Of a stretch of 64,000 bases of DNA, positions 52,710 to 61,051 are shown one piece after another. The translations under genes were made by a program, and so were the position numbers. Location: positions 388,313 to 452,312 of the forward strand of contig JAJYUT010000002.1 in the NCBI GenBank assembly GCA_021792365.1, given 5' to 3'. The DNA comes from Pseudomonadota bacterium. GTDB taxonomy: Bacteria > Pseudomonadota > Alphaproteobacteria > Dongiales > Dongiaceae. The notes beneath the pieces were generated by a model, which saw only the letters and a list, made by a program, of their open reading frames with translations, made no database searches and was not told the origin of the DNA. How positions within the stretch are numbered: the first letter of the stretch is position 1; every line of letters starts with the position of its first letter.

Positions 52710-53582
52710 CTAGCGCCATTGCCTTGCTCGTTTCGATGCTTCTTTCGCCGCAAAGCGGAGGTCGCCAAAATCCGCCAGTTCACGCGCGGCCTCACGGTCA
52801 CCAGCTCGCGCTTTTGACCAAGCCAGGCGAAAGAGCTTCCCACGGTCAGAGAAAAGCAGGTCGCCGTTCTCGTCCCAGTCGGCCCAGTCCGTGCGTGGCA
52901 AGGTCAGCCGGCAGTGCCCGCTTTCATCCAAAACGTAATCCAGCAAGTACCACGGACCAGAGCGCTCACCGATGCCACGCAATATCATTCGCAAGCTGCA
53001 CGTTGCCTTCCGCCGCGCCACGCACTTTTCGTAGATCTCAGGCTCGATAAACCGCCACTTGATCGGAGCATCTCCATCGTAGTCCGTGTGCTTTCCCGGC
53101 TGCTTCAAAGTCCAACCGTCGCGCACGAGGCGCGCGTGATAGATCGGATAGTCCTCGCCACGACCGGGGCGATGGCCCAGCGGATGAACCCTCATCTGCT
53201 GGGGAAGCTGAAAGCCTTCAGCCAGCTTTCGATGCGTCGCATCGTGATTGAGAAGAAGCGAGTATTCGCTTTCGAACAACCCGCCGCCGCCCCATGTCCC
53301 CATGTTCGGCCAGAGCGCAAGAGCTGTCAGATAAGGCGGACGACTGATCGCCGTCCAAGTACCGATGGAGCCTTTGTGTTTAGCCGCCAGATAGACCAGC
53401 ATCTCGCCGGACGGCGACAGATCGCAGCGCCGCTCGAAGATCCGGCCCTTGAACCACTGCCCAGTCTCGAAGCGGTCATGTCGGCGGTCCCATTTTATAA
53501 GGAGGACCTGCTTGCTAGGCCCGCGGCGAAAGATGAGGGCGTGTCGTCCGTTCCGCGCAAGTATGACGAACAGGCTTGCCAT
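52710..53582 (-). CDS. Hypothetical protein of lower GC content
   Basis: A 290-residue soluble protein that I do not recognise. It is rich in Trp and aromatic residues and has repeated beta-like phrases (LLIKWDRRHDRF, MLVYLAAKHKGSIGTWTAIS, GPWYLLDYVLDESGHCRL, GDLLFSDRGKLFRL), which could form a WD-like or beta-propeller fold. GGGGLFESEYSLLLN and RVHPLGHRPGRGEDYPIYHARL in the middle may be functional. Codon use and base composition are visibly less GC-biased than in all neighbours, suggesting recent transfer. It lies between an amino acid operon and the HAD/choline operon, 11 bases from the HAD gene. Confidence 0.65.
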   Translation of the reverse strand: MASLFVILARNGRHALIFRRGPSKQVLLIKWDRRHDRFETGQWFKGRIFERRCDLSPSGEMLVYLAAKHKGSIGTWTAISRPPYLTALALWPNMGTWGGGGLFESEYSLLLNHDATHRKLAEGFQLPQQMRVHPLGHRPGRGEDYPIYHARLVRDGWTLKQPGKHTDYDGDAPIKWRFIEPEIYEKCVARRKATCSLRMILRGIGERSGPWYLLDYVLDESGHCRLTLPRTDWADWDENGDLLFSDRGKLFRLAWSKARAGDREAARELADFGDLRFAAKEASKRARQWR

Positions 53583-53594
53583 TCCAGGCCTCGG

Positions 53595-54290
53595 TTATAA
53601 GAGCGTCTCCAGCTCCGCGATGCTGTCGATGACCGCGTGGGCGCCGGCTTCGAGCAGCGCTTCCCTGGGCGAGACGCCGGTGAGCACGCCGATGGCGCGA
53701 CCGGCCTTTCCGGCGCGGGCCATGTGCATGTCGTGCGGGGAATCGCCGACCACGGCAAGAGCCGAGACCGGCACGCCGACCTGCCGCGCGAAGGCTTCGA
53801 CCATGCCGCCGGACGGCTTCACGCCGTGGCCCGTGTCGAATCCGCAGATGAAGTCGAGATGATGGGTGCACTTGGCGAGCTGCATGGCAGTGCGGGCCGC
53901 TTGCTCGCTGTCCATGGTGGCGACGCCCAGCCGCAGCCCGCGCCCCCGCAAGCGGCCGAAGAAGTCGCAGAGATCGAGCACCGGGACGGCGCCCTCCTTC
54001 TGGTGCTCCAGGAACATGACGTGCACGCGCCGATAGACCTCGTCCACGTCCGCGCGCTGGATGAGGCCGCACCAGACCTCCACGATCTGGCGATTGCTGC
54101 CGGCCGCGATCGGCGAGGACGGCGCGAACTTGCCCGTCACCGGATCCTTGCCGGAACTCTCCAGCAGGAACTTCGCACGCTCCGGATCGCCGCCGGCAAC
54201 CATCAGCGCGGCCTTTTCGGTCAACGCGCCCCAGCTTTTGTAGAAATCGTAGAGGGTCCCGTCCTTGTCGAACAGGATGGCGGAGATCAT
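53595..54290 (-). CDS. HAD-superfamily hydrolase, distal gene of the choline transport operon
   Basis: A 231-residue phosphatase-type HAD protein. Motif I is LFDKDGTLYD (D8 nucleophile, D10), motif II/III include VATMDS and KPSGG, and motif IV is VVGDSPHD. The cap lies between about 20 and 100. It follows choV by seven bases and so is transcribed with the choline transporter. A role in dephosphorylating phosphocholine or another choline ester is possible, but the protein has no signal peptide and this is a guess. The ATG at 54290 gives a normal length. Confidence 0.85.
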   Translation of the reverse strand: MISAILFDKDGTLYDFYKSWGALTEKAALMVAGGDPERAKFLLESSGKDPVTGKFAPSSPIAAGSNRQIVEVWCGLIQRADVDEVYRRVHVMFLEHQKEGAVPVLDLCDFFGRLRGRGLRLGVATMDSEQAARTAMQLAKCTHHLDFICGFDTGHGVKPSGGMVEAFARQVGVPVSALAVVGDSPHDMHMARAGKAGRAIGVLTGVSPREALLEAGAHAVIDSIAELETLL

Positions 54291-54297
54291 GAGTCGC

Positions 54298-55521
54298 TCA
54301 CATCGGCTGTGCGCCGTTGACCCTGGCATATTCGCTCTGCCGCAGCATGCCGCGATAGATCTCGTGCTCGCCGACGACGCCGAGCAGCTCGCCGTCGTCG
54401 CCCAGCAGGACGAGCGGCCGCTTGGTCTGCGAGCGCACCGTGACGGCGGCACGCATCGGCGTGCGATCCGTCCCGCAGACCATGGCGTGGTCGGGCAGCT
54501 TGGCGAGGTCGAGATCCGTGGCATAGGGCACCATCTCGCCCGGCTTGCCGTTGACGATGAGGTTGACCGGCTTGCCGCGCGCGTCGAGCTGGCAGCGGCA
54601 CTTGCCGGCGCGGTCGAGCTGGATGGTGGTGCCGCCCGGCTCGCGCGCCAGATCGGCAACGGGCCGCATCAGGGTGCCGCCCTTGAGCACCGTCAGCGGG
54701 TTCATCGAGGCGACGAACTGCCGGACATAGTCGTTCACCGGATTGAGGATGATCTCCTCCGGCACGCCGAACTGCACCACCCGGCCCGATTCCATGATGG
54801 CGATCCGGCTGCCGATCTTCAGGGCCTCGTCCAGATCGTGGCTGACGAACACGATAGTCTTCTTCAGCTTCTGCTGCAGTTCGATCAGCTCATCCTGCAG
54901 GTGCTCGCGGATCAGCGGGTCGAGCGCGGAGAACGGCTCGTCCATCAAGAGGATGTCGGCTTCGGTCGCGAAGGCGCGCGCGAGGCCGACGCGCTGCTGC
55001 ATGCCGCCGGACAGCTCGTGGCTGAACTTGTCGGCGAACTTGTCGAGCCGCACCAGCTTGATCTTCTCCTCGACGATGCGGTCGCGCTCGGCCCTGTCCA
55101 TGCCGCGGACGTCGAGGCCGAAGCCAATGTTGTCCCGCACCGTCAGCCAGGGCATCAGGCCGAATTGCTGAAACACCATGGAGATGCGGTTGCGGCGCAG
55201 GCGGCGCAGGGTCTCCGGTTCACAGCGCGCGACGTCGACCTCCCGGTTGCCGTCATGGACGATCACCTTGCCGCGGGTCACGGTGTTGAGGCCGTTGACG
55301 CAGCGCAACAAGGACGACTTGCCGGAGCCGCTGAGGCCCATCAGCACCAGGATCTCGCCCTCGTTCACGAAGACCGAGGCGTCATGCACCGCGACCAGGC
55401 AGCCGGTCTTGTCCAGGATGGCGTCGCGCCCCTGCCCCTGGTCGAGCATGGAAACAGCTCGCGGGGCGTTCTGGCCGAAGATGACGTCGACATGCTCGAA
55501 GCGGATGGCGTTCTGGCTCAT
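54298..55521 (-). CDS. choV: Choline/betaine ABC transporter ATP-binding protein
   Basis: A 407-residue ATPase of the osmoprotectant/quaternary amine uptake group. The nucleotide-binding domain shows GLSGSGKSS (Walker A), VFQQFGLMPWLTV, LSGGMQQRV (signature), ILLMDEPFSALD (Walker B) and VSHDLDEAL. An insertion after the first strand (about 15-50) and a C-terminal regulatory part with paired CBS-like segments fit ChoV. It energises choline import together with ChoW and ChoX; its ATG is 9 bases after choW. Confidence 0.9.
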   Translation of the reverse strand: MSQNAIRFEHVDVIFGQNAPRAVSMLDQGQGRDAILDKTGCLVAVHDASVFVNEGEILVLMGLSGSGKSSLLRCVNGLNTVTRGKVIVHDGNREVDVARCEPETLRRLRRNRISMVFQQFGLMPWLTVRDNIGFGLDVRGMDRAERDRIVEEKIKLVRLDKFADKFSHELSGGMQQRVGLARAFATEADILLMDEPFSALDPLIREHLQDELIELQQKLKKTIVFVSHDLDEALKIGSRIAIMESGRVVQFGVPEEIILNPVNDYVRQFVASMNPLTVLKGGTLMRPVADLAREPGGTTIQLDRAGKCRCQLDARGKPVNLIVNGKPGEMVPYATDLDLAKLPDHAMVCGTDRTPMRAAVTVRSQTKRPLVLLGDDGELLGVVGEHEIYRGMLRQSEYARVNGAQPM

Positions 55522-55530
55522 GCGCCGCTC

Positions 55531-56400
55531 CTAGACCTGGCCGGCGCCGGCGCGCTGCGTGGCGCGCCGCTTCAGCAGGCGGTCGAGGATGATCGCGACG
55601 ATCACGATGGCGAGGCCGGATTCGACCCCGAGCGGGACGTTGGCCTGCCCGAGGGAGCGCACGACCGGACGCCCCAATCCGCCGGCGCCGACCAGCGCCG
55701 CGATCACGACCATCGACAGCGACAGCATGATGCACTGGTTGACGCCCGCCATGATGGTCGGCAGCGCCGCCGGCAGCTTGACCCGCCACAGCAATTGCCA
55801 GCGCGTGCAGCCGAAGGATTCGCCCGCCTCTACCAGCGCAGTGGGAACCTGGCTGATGCCCAGGTAGGTGAGGCGGATCGGCGCCGGCACTGCGAAGATG
55901 ACCGTGGCGATGATGCCCGGCACCAGGCCAAGCCCGAAAAAGATCAACGTCGGCACTAGGTAAACGAACGTCGGAATGGTCTGCATCATGTCGAGGATCG
56001 GGCTCAGGAGCCGGTAGAGCCAAGGCCGCCGGGAGCAGATGATGCCGATCGGAATGCCGATCGAGAGCGAGACGAAGGTCGCGTAGAGGATCAGGACCAC
56101 AGTCTCGACCATGTCCTTCCACAGGCCGAGATTGAGGATCAGCAGCAGGCCAAGGATCACGAAGGCGACCAGCTTCCAGCTCCGCTGCAGAAGGAACGCG
56201 ATCGCCGCGCAGATCCCGACGAACGCCAGCGACGGAATCGCCAGCAGGAGGTCGACCGTTCCCTCGATCGGCACCCGCAGGCCATAGGTGATGCCGTCGA
56301 ACAGCCATTCGAAATTGCTCGTCAGCCAGTCGACGACGACCTTGGCGCCCCGGCCGATCTCGATCTTGTGCTGGGTGATGACCTGTTCGAGGCCTTCCAT
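55531..56400 (-). CDS. choW: Choline/betaine ABC transporter permease
   Basis: A 289-residue membrane subunit with about six hydrophobic segments. The ABC permease loop (EAGESFGCTRWQLLWRVKLPAALPTIMAG) couples to the ATPase. The N-terminal VVVDWLTSNFEWLFDGITYG is characteristic of ProW/ChoW. The ATG at 56400 has a GGGGGAGG site. An intrinsic hairpin between this gene and choX probably reduces its expression relative to the binding protein. Confidence 0.9.
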   Translation of the reverse strand: MEGLEQVITQHKIEIGRGAKVVVDWLTSNFEWLFDGITYGLRVPIEGTVDLLLAIPSLAFVGICAAIAFLLQRSWKLVAFVILGLLLILNLGLWKDMVETVVLILYATFVSLSIGIPIGIICSRRPWLYRLLSPILDMMQTIPTFVYLVPTLIFFGLGLVPGIIATVIFAVPAPIRLTYLGISQVPTALVEAGESFGCTRWQLLWRVKLPAALPTIMAGVNQCIMLSLSMVVIAALVGAGGLGRPVVRSLGQANVPLGVESGLAIVIVAIILDRLLKRRATQRAGAGQV

Positions 56401-56436
56401 CGCCGCCTCCCCCTGCGAACCCGTGCCGCTGCGGAC

Positions 56437-56477
56437 AAAAGAAAGGCGGCTTCGGCCCAAGTCAAGCCAAAGCCGCC
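56437..56477 (-). terminator. Attenuator-type intrinsic terminator between choX and choW
   Basis: On the minus strand GGCGGCTT (56477-56470), a 17-base loop and AAGCCGCC (56452-56445) form a perfect eight-base stem followed directly by TTTCTTTT. It would terminate part of the transcripts after choX, giving excess binding protein over transporter. Confidence 0.75.
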
Positions 56478-56490
56478 ATACCCGATCGGA

Positions 56491-57426
56491 TCAGAGCCCG
56501 AGGCTGGCCTTTACCGCAGCCACACCGTCCTGGCCGTCGAAGGTGGTGACGCCGGCGAGATACTTGTCGATCGCCTGGGGATTCTTGGACAGCCATTCCT
56601 TCCCGGCCGTCTCGCCGTCCTTGCCGTCGGCCAGGATGGCATTCATCATGTCGCCTTCCATGCCGAGGTCGAACTGCAGGTTCGACAGCAGCTTGCCGAC
56701 ATTCGGGCATTCCTCGACATAGCCGTCGCGCGTGGTGGTGTAGACGGTCGCCGGGCCGAAGCCCGCTTCCTCGACGCCCGAGAGATAGTGCAGGCTCATC
56801 TGGCCCATCACCGGGTGCGGGGTCCAGCCGAGGAACACCACCCAATCATTGTCCTTCATCAGCTTCTCGGCCTGGGTCAACATGCCCTGCTCCGAGGATT
56901 CCACCAGTTCCCAGCCCTGCAGGCCGGTCGCCGGATCGTCGATGAAGCCTTGGACGATCTTGTTGCCGTCATTGCCCGGCTCGATGCCGTAGATCTTGCC
57001 GTCGAACTTGTCCTCGTGGGCGGCAAGGTCCTTGAGGTCCTTCACGCCCGCATCGGCGACATAGGTCGGCACGACCATCCCGTAGCCCGCCCCTTCGAGA
57101 TTCGGCGTCTCCAGCCGGTCGATCGAGCCATCCTTGGTGTAGGGATCGATCTGCGAGGCCATGCTCGGCATCCAGTTGCCGAGGAACACGTCGATGTCCT
57201 TGTTCTTCATCGACTGCAGCGTCACCTCGACCGAGAGCGGCTCCGAAGTCGGCTCATAGCCGAGGCCCTTCAAGAGCACGGTCGTCAGCCCCGTCGTCGC
57301 CTGGATGTCCGTCCAGCCCACATCCGACAGGCGCACCGCCTTGCAGGATTCCGGATCGGCCGCCTGCGCAGCGGCCGCGCTCACCGCGACCATCGCGCTG
57401 GCGAGAAGAAGTTTGCGCACCATCAT
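56491..57426 (-). CDS. choX: Choline ABC transporter substrate-binding protein
   Basis: A 311-residue periplasmic protein with a signal peptide (residues 1-22, AAAQAA). The mature domain has the ligand-binding aromatic positions of choline/betaine receptors: VGWTDIQ, GNWMPSM, the EPGNDGN loop, and GWTPHPVM. Closest resemblance is to rhizobial ChoX. It captures choline and delivers it to ChoWV. The first gene of the operon, it faces betI; the start is one of two adjacent ATGs. Confidence 0.92.
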   Translation of the reverse strand: MMVRKLLLASAMVAVSAAAAQAADPESCKAVRLSDVGWTDIQATTGLTTVLLKGLGYEPTSEPLSVEVTLQSMKNKDIDVFLGNWMPSMASQIDPYTKDGSIDRLETPNLEGAGYGMVVPTYVADAGVKDLKDLAAHEDKFDGKIYGIEPGNDGNKIVQGFIDDPATGLQGWELVESSEQGMLTQAEKLMKDNDWVVFLGWTPHPVMGQMSLHYLSGVEEAGFGPATVYTTTRDGYVEECPNVGKLLSNLQFDLGMEGDMMNAILADGKDGETAGKEWLSKNPQAIDKYLAGVTTFDGQDGVAAVKASLGL

Positions 57427-57748
57427 TTTCTGAAGCCTCCCAATTTCTTGCAGCTGCGACCCTGATGCTCCCTTGCGGATCGTTTCGCCGCAGGGTCTCG
57501 CAGCGAACTGATCCGACCCGCGGTCGATGCCGGGATCGAATTCTGATGGCCCAATTCTGAGGGCCTTGAGCCTCCACGCTATCGCAGCAGCGACCGGCTT
57601 GCCAAGTTTATTTTGGTTGATCAGCCAACATAAAAAAACCTAGAGTGGGCGCCAGCCAGGCGGCGGCCAGGACGGGAACCCCACCAGGATAGAAGATCGG
57701 GGGCCAAGGGATAGAGCCGCAGCACTCACAGTTTCGAGAGGCGGTCCC
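57427..57748. other. Divergent choX/betI control region
   Basis: This 322-base region contains the long BetI-like palindrome at 57607-57634 in its AT-richest part and is otherwise free of features I can support. The stretch next to choX (57427-57560) shows no recognisable gene. Confidence 0.5.
57607..57634. promoter_or_regulatory. 28-bp imperfect palindrome, candidate BetI operator
   Basis: The left half TTTATTTTGGTTGA (57607-57620) and right half TCAGCCAACATAAA (57621-57634) match as an inverted repeat at 12 of 14 positions with no spacer, centred on TGATCA. It lies between choX and betI, where BetI would repress both sides until choline is present. Size and position fit a TetR-family operator. 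Confidence 0.65.
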
Positions 57749-58354
57749 TTGCCCAAGCTCGGCATGGAAGAGATCCGGCGTCGGCAGTTGATCGAGGCGA
57801 CCATCGCCTCGATCCACGATGTCGGCTTCTCGGAATCCAGCGTCTCGCGGATCGCCGCCAAGGCCGGCGTCTCCGCCGGCATCGTGCACCACTACTTCGA
57901 GGACAAGGGCGAGCTGCTGGAGGCGACCCTGCGGCAGCTCGGCGCCAATCTCAGCGCCTCGGTCGTGCGGCGGCTGCGCGCGGCCAACACGCCAGCCCAT
58001 CGCCTGATGGCGGTGGTGGACGGCAATCTGGGCCCGGAGCTGTTCACGCCGGAGGCGGTGTCGGCTTGGCTCGCCTTCTGGTCCCAGGTGCCGACGCATC
58101 CGCGCCTCGCCCGCATCCAGACGATCATCATTCAGCGCCTTCACAGCAATCTGGTGCATGCGCTGCGCCCGTTCCTGCGCGAGCCGGAGGTGCAGCAGGT
58201 CGCCCAGGACCTTGCCTGCCTGATCGATGGCATGTGGCTGCGCGCGGCGCTGAGCCAGTCGGGGCCGAATGGCGATGACGCGCGCCGCGCCGCCATCGAT
58301 TTCATCGTCCATCGACTCGGCATCAAGATTGGAGAAGCGCCATGGACGAGCTGA
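57749..58354 (+). CDS. betI: Choline-responsive TetR-family repressor BetI
   Basis: A 201-residue repressor. The start MPKLGMEEIRRRQLIEATI and the helix-turn-helix SVSRIAAKAGVSAGIVHHYFEDKGELLEATLR match BetI closely, as does DGMWLRAALS near the end, part of the choline pocket. It uses a TTG start at 57749 preceded by GAGAGG. In relatives it represses bet genes until choline binds. It precedes betA by 121 bases; that gap holds no gene, only a GC-rich inverted region near 58430-58452. Confidence 0.9.
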   Translation: MPKLGMEEIRRRQLIEATIASIHDVGFSESSVSRIAAKAGVSAGIVHHYFEDKGELLEATLRQLGANLSASVVRRLRAANTPAHRLMAVVDGNLGPELFTPEAVSAWLAFWSQVPTHPRLARIQTIIIQRLHSNLVHALRPFLREPEVQQVAQDLACLIDGMWLRAALSQSGPNGDDARRAAIDFIVHRLGIKIGEAPWTS

Positions 58355-58475
58355 AGCCCGAAATCCACGGGCGCCTCGTCCAAGCGACATCCAACGCGAT
58401 GTCCGATGGCAGCATGGGAGCGCCGCGTTGCGGCCGGCCCGCGCCGGCGCGTGAGAACGGGAAAAGAGTGCAAGA

Positions 58476-60143
58476 ATGAAATTCGACGGAGTCTATGACT
58501 ATCTGATCGTCGGCGGCGGTTCCGCGGGATGCGTGCTCACGAACCGGCTCAGCGAGGATCCAGCGAACAAAGTGTGCCTGCTGGAGGCAGGGCCGCGCGA
58601 TGCGTGGTGGAACTGGAAGATCCACATGCCCGCCGCGCTCATGTACAACCTGATGGACACCAAGTATAACTGGTACTACCACACCGAGCCGCAGCCCTAC
58701 ATGAACAACCGCGTCATGTATTGGCCGCGCGGGCGCGTGCTGGGTGGCTCCTCTTCGCTCAACGCGATGGTCTATATCCGCGGCCACGCGCTGGACTACG
58801 ACCGTTGGGCGTTCAAGGAGAATTGCGAGGGCTGGTCCTACCAGGAGATCCTGCCCTACTTCAAGCGCGCCGAGCATCGCGAGAAGGGCGGCGACGAATA
58901 TCACGGCGACAGCGGGCCGCTTTGGGTCCATACCGGCGACCAGCCCAACCCGCTGTTCGAGGCCTTCATCGAGGCCGCGCAGCAGGCCGGCTACGCCTAC
59001 ACCGAAGACATGAACGGCTATCGCCAGGAAGGCTTCGGCAAGATGGACATGACGATCCGCAGCGGCCGCCGCTGGTCGGCCGCCATGGCTTTCCTGCGTC
59101 CGGCCGAGAGGCGCCCGAACGTGCGCGTCGAGACCGGCGCGCTGGCCCTGCGCGTGCTGTTCGAAGGCGACCGCGCCGTTGGCATCGAGTTCGCGCAGCG
59201 CGGCCGCATCGTGCGCTACCGGGCGGAGCGCGAGGTGATCCTTTCAGGCGGCGCCATCAACTCGCCGCAACTGCTGATGCTCTCCGGCGTCGGGCCGGCC
59301 GATCACCTGAAGGAGGTGGGCGTCGAGGTGAAGCATGACCTGCCGGGTGTTGGGCAGAACCTCCAGGAGCATCTGGAGATGTATATCCAGCAGCACTGCA
59401 CAAAGCCGATCACGCTCTACAACTACACGAAACCCTGGAACATGGCGCTGGCGGGCGTGCAGTGGTTCCTGACCCGCCAGGGCGTGTGCACCTCCGCGCA
59501 TCTCGAGGCCGGCGGCTTCATCCGCTCCCAGGCCGGGATCGAGCATCCCAACCTGCAATTCCACTTCCTGCCTTCCACCGTCAACGACCATGGCCGCAAA
59601 GCCGGCACCAGCCACGCCTACCAGGTCCATATCGGCAACATGCGGCAGGAGGCACGCGGCTGGATCAAGCTGAAGAGCGCCAACCCCAAGGACCATCCGC
59701 GCCTCCAGCCCTACTACCTGCAGAGCGAGAACGACAGGCGCGAGTTCCGCGACGCGGTCAAGCTGACGCGCGAGATCTTCGCCCAGAAGGCCTTCGACCC
59801 CTATCGCGGGCCGGAGATTGCACCGGGCGCGCACCTCCAGTCCGACGCGGAGATCGACGCCTTCGTGCGCGAGAGGGCTGACAGCGCCTATCACCCGAGC
59901 TGCACCTGCAAGATGGGCACCGACGAGATGGCGGTGGTCGATCCCCGGGCCCGCGTGCATGGGTTGCAGGGGTTGCGCGTGGTCGACGCCTCGATCATGC
60001 CGTCGATCGTCAGCGGCAACCTCAACGCGCCGACCATCATGATGGCGGAGAAATGCTCCGACATGATCCTGGGCAAGCCCGCGTTGGCGAAGTCGAACGC
60101 GCCGGTGTTCGTCCATCCCAACTGGCGGACGGCACAGCGCTAG
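58476..60143 (+). CDS. betA: Choline dehydrogenase
   Basis: A 555-residue GMC-family flavoprotein that oxidises choline to betaine aldehyde and on to glycine betaine, associated with the inner membrane. Motifs are LIVGGGSAGCVLTNRL (11-26), PRGRVLGGSSSLNAMVYIRG, SGGAINSPQLLMLSGVGP and the C-terminal YHPSCTCKMG with NLNAPT (catalytic His and Asn). Length equals that of E. coli BetA. No betaine aldehyde dehydrogenase gene (betB) is adjacent, so BetA may do both steps or betB lies elsewhere. A hairpin follows its stop. Confidence 0.96.
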   Translation: MKFDGVYDYLIVGGGSAGCVLTNRLSEDPANKVCLLEAGPRDAWWNWKIHMPAALMYNLMDTKYNWYYHTEPQPYMNNRVMYWPRGRVLGGSSSLNAMVYIRGHALDYDRWAFKENCEGWSYQEILPYFKRAEHREKGGDEYHGDSGPLWVHTGDQPNPLFEAFIEAAQQAGYAYTEDMNGYRQEGFGKMDMTIRSGRRWSAAMAFLRPAERRPNVRVETGALALRVLFEGDRAVGIEFAQRGRIVRYRAEREVILSGGAINSPQLLMLSGVGPADHLKEVGVEVKHDLPGVGQNLQEHLEMYIQQHCTKPITLYNYTKPWNMALAGVQWFLTRQGVCTSAHLEAGGFIRSQAGIEHPNLQFHFLPSTVNDHGRKAGTSHAYQVHIGNMRQEARGWIKLKSANPKDHPRLQPYYLQSENDRREFRDAVKLTREIFAQKAFDPYRGPEIAPGAHLQSDAEIDAFVRERADSAYHPSCTCKMGTDEMAVVDPRARVHGLQGLRVVDASIMPSIVSGNLNAPTIMMAEKCSDMILGKPALAKSNAPVFVHPNWRTAQR

Positions 60144-60165
60144 TCGCGGCGGCTGTCAGCCGCGA
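60144..60165 (+). terminator. Hairpin directly after betA
   Basis: TCGCGGC (60144-60150) and GCCGCGA (60159-60165) form a perfect seven-base stem with an eight-base loop immediately after the stop codon. No T-run follows. Confidence 0.5.
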
Positions 60166-60234
60166 CCGGTTGCCAACATAGGATCGGCCAGCCGCCGAGA
60201 GAGGTGCGGCGCCCGGAGGTCAGCGGCTTACGGC

Positions 60235-60423
60235 TCAGTTCGAGGCCTGGAGCTGGACTTCGAGCTGCTCGGGCGTCGTGGTGGCCCAACTGTGGTGGCT
60301 CGGTCCGACATCGAACAACGTCACGGCAACGAGCACGCTCAGGCTGACGGCAACCCACAGCCAGTGCGGCTGGGATACATTTCTCCGTTGACGGGCGAAG
60401 ATGGGTTTGCGGCGCGGATTCAT
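60235..60423 (-). CDS. Small single-span membrane protein, hypothetical
   Basis: A 62-residue frame with a basic N-terminus (MNPRRKPIFARQRRN), one clear hydrophobic segment (WLWVAVSLSVLVAVTLF) and a polar C-terminal end, giving an N-in topology by the positive-inside rule. GAGG lies at a proper distance before the ATG at 60423. No homologue is recognised. A chance open frame is possible but the ordered layout and ribosome site argue for a real gene. Confidence 0.4.
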   Translation of the reverse strand: MNPRRKPIFARQRRNVSQPHWLWVAVSLSVLVAVTLFDVGPSHHSWATTTPEQLEVQLQASN

Positions 60424-61051
60424 GCGAACCTCAGAACTAGTATGTTACCCCCTCGCGTCCGGCGAACACGCCGGCCGCGGTCCTCGGCAGGTGTCTTGCG
60501 GAAGTAGCTGAGCGTCCCCGAAACGCCATCATCGCTGCGCCGAACCTTGCGAGCCCTCGCACGCACCCCGTGACGATGTGCATACCCGACAAGCGCCGAA
60601 CCTGTGAAATCGACTCTATCGCGATGTACGCGATTCGATGAGATGGAATTTCATCGAATTCATCGTGCGCGACGTAATTCTCACGAGCTTGCCACGTTTC
60701 GCACACGGGGTTTGTCACAGCACCGGCGGACACGATGGTCATAGGCCGCGGCGCCGGCTGGCCGGTCGCTCCTCCTTCCGCGTAGCACGCCTTGCCGCCG
60801 CGGCCGGTTGGGCCGAGCCCTGCTTGCGCCGACGGTGATGACCGCACAAGCCGACCCGGATGACGATCGGGAGCTTGGAGGGATCATGCGTGTGTGCGGC
60901 GCGAGACACAGGGCAACCTCTATCCATCGGTTCGACGTCAAGATGTGCTGAAGCGTGTCCAGAATGCCACCGCTCGATTAACAATCGCTTAGCGCATGGA
61001 TTGCAGTTTATCGATTTGACGAAAAAAGCGCCGGTTGCCGCGGTGCAGTGG
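60424..61051. other. 628-base region without a supported gene, with clustered dyads
   Basis: This is the longest gap. Short open frames on both strands have compositions unlike real genes, and no tRNA was seen. At 60611-60665 there is a cluster of dyads: ATCGCG-N5-CGCGAT (60618-60634), CGATGA-N9-TCATCG (60636-60656) and a direct repeat of AATTTCATCG/AATTCATCG (60648-60665). The end near 60970-61030 is AT-richer. It could hold a promoter, a small RNA or decayed sequence. Confidence 0.45.
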
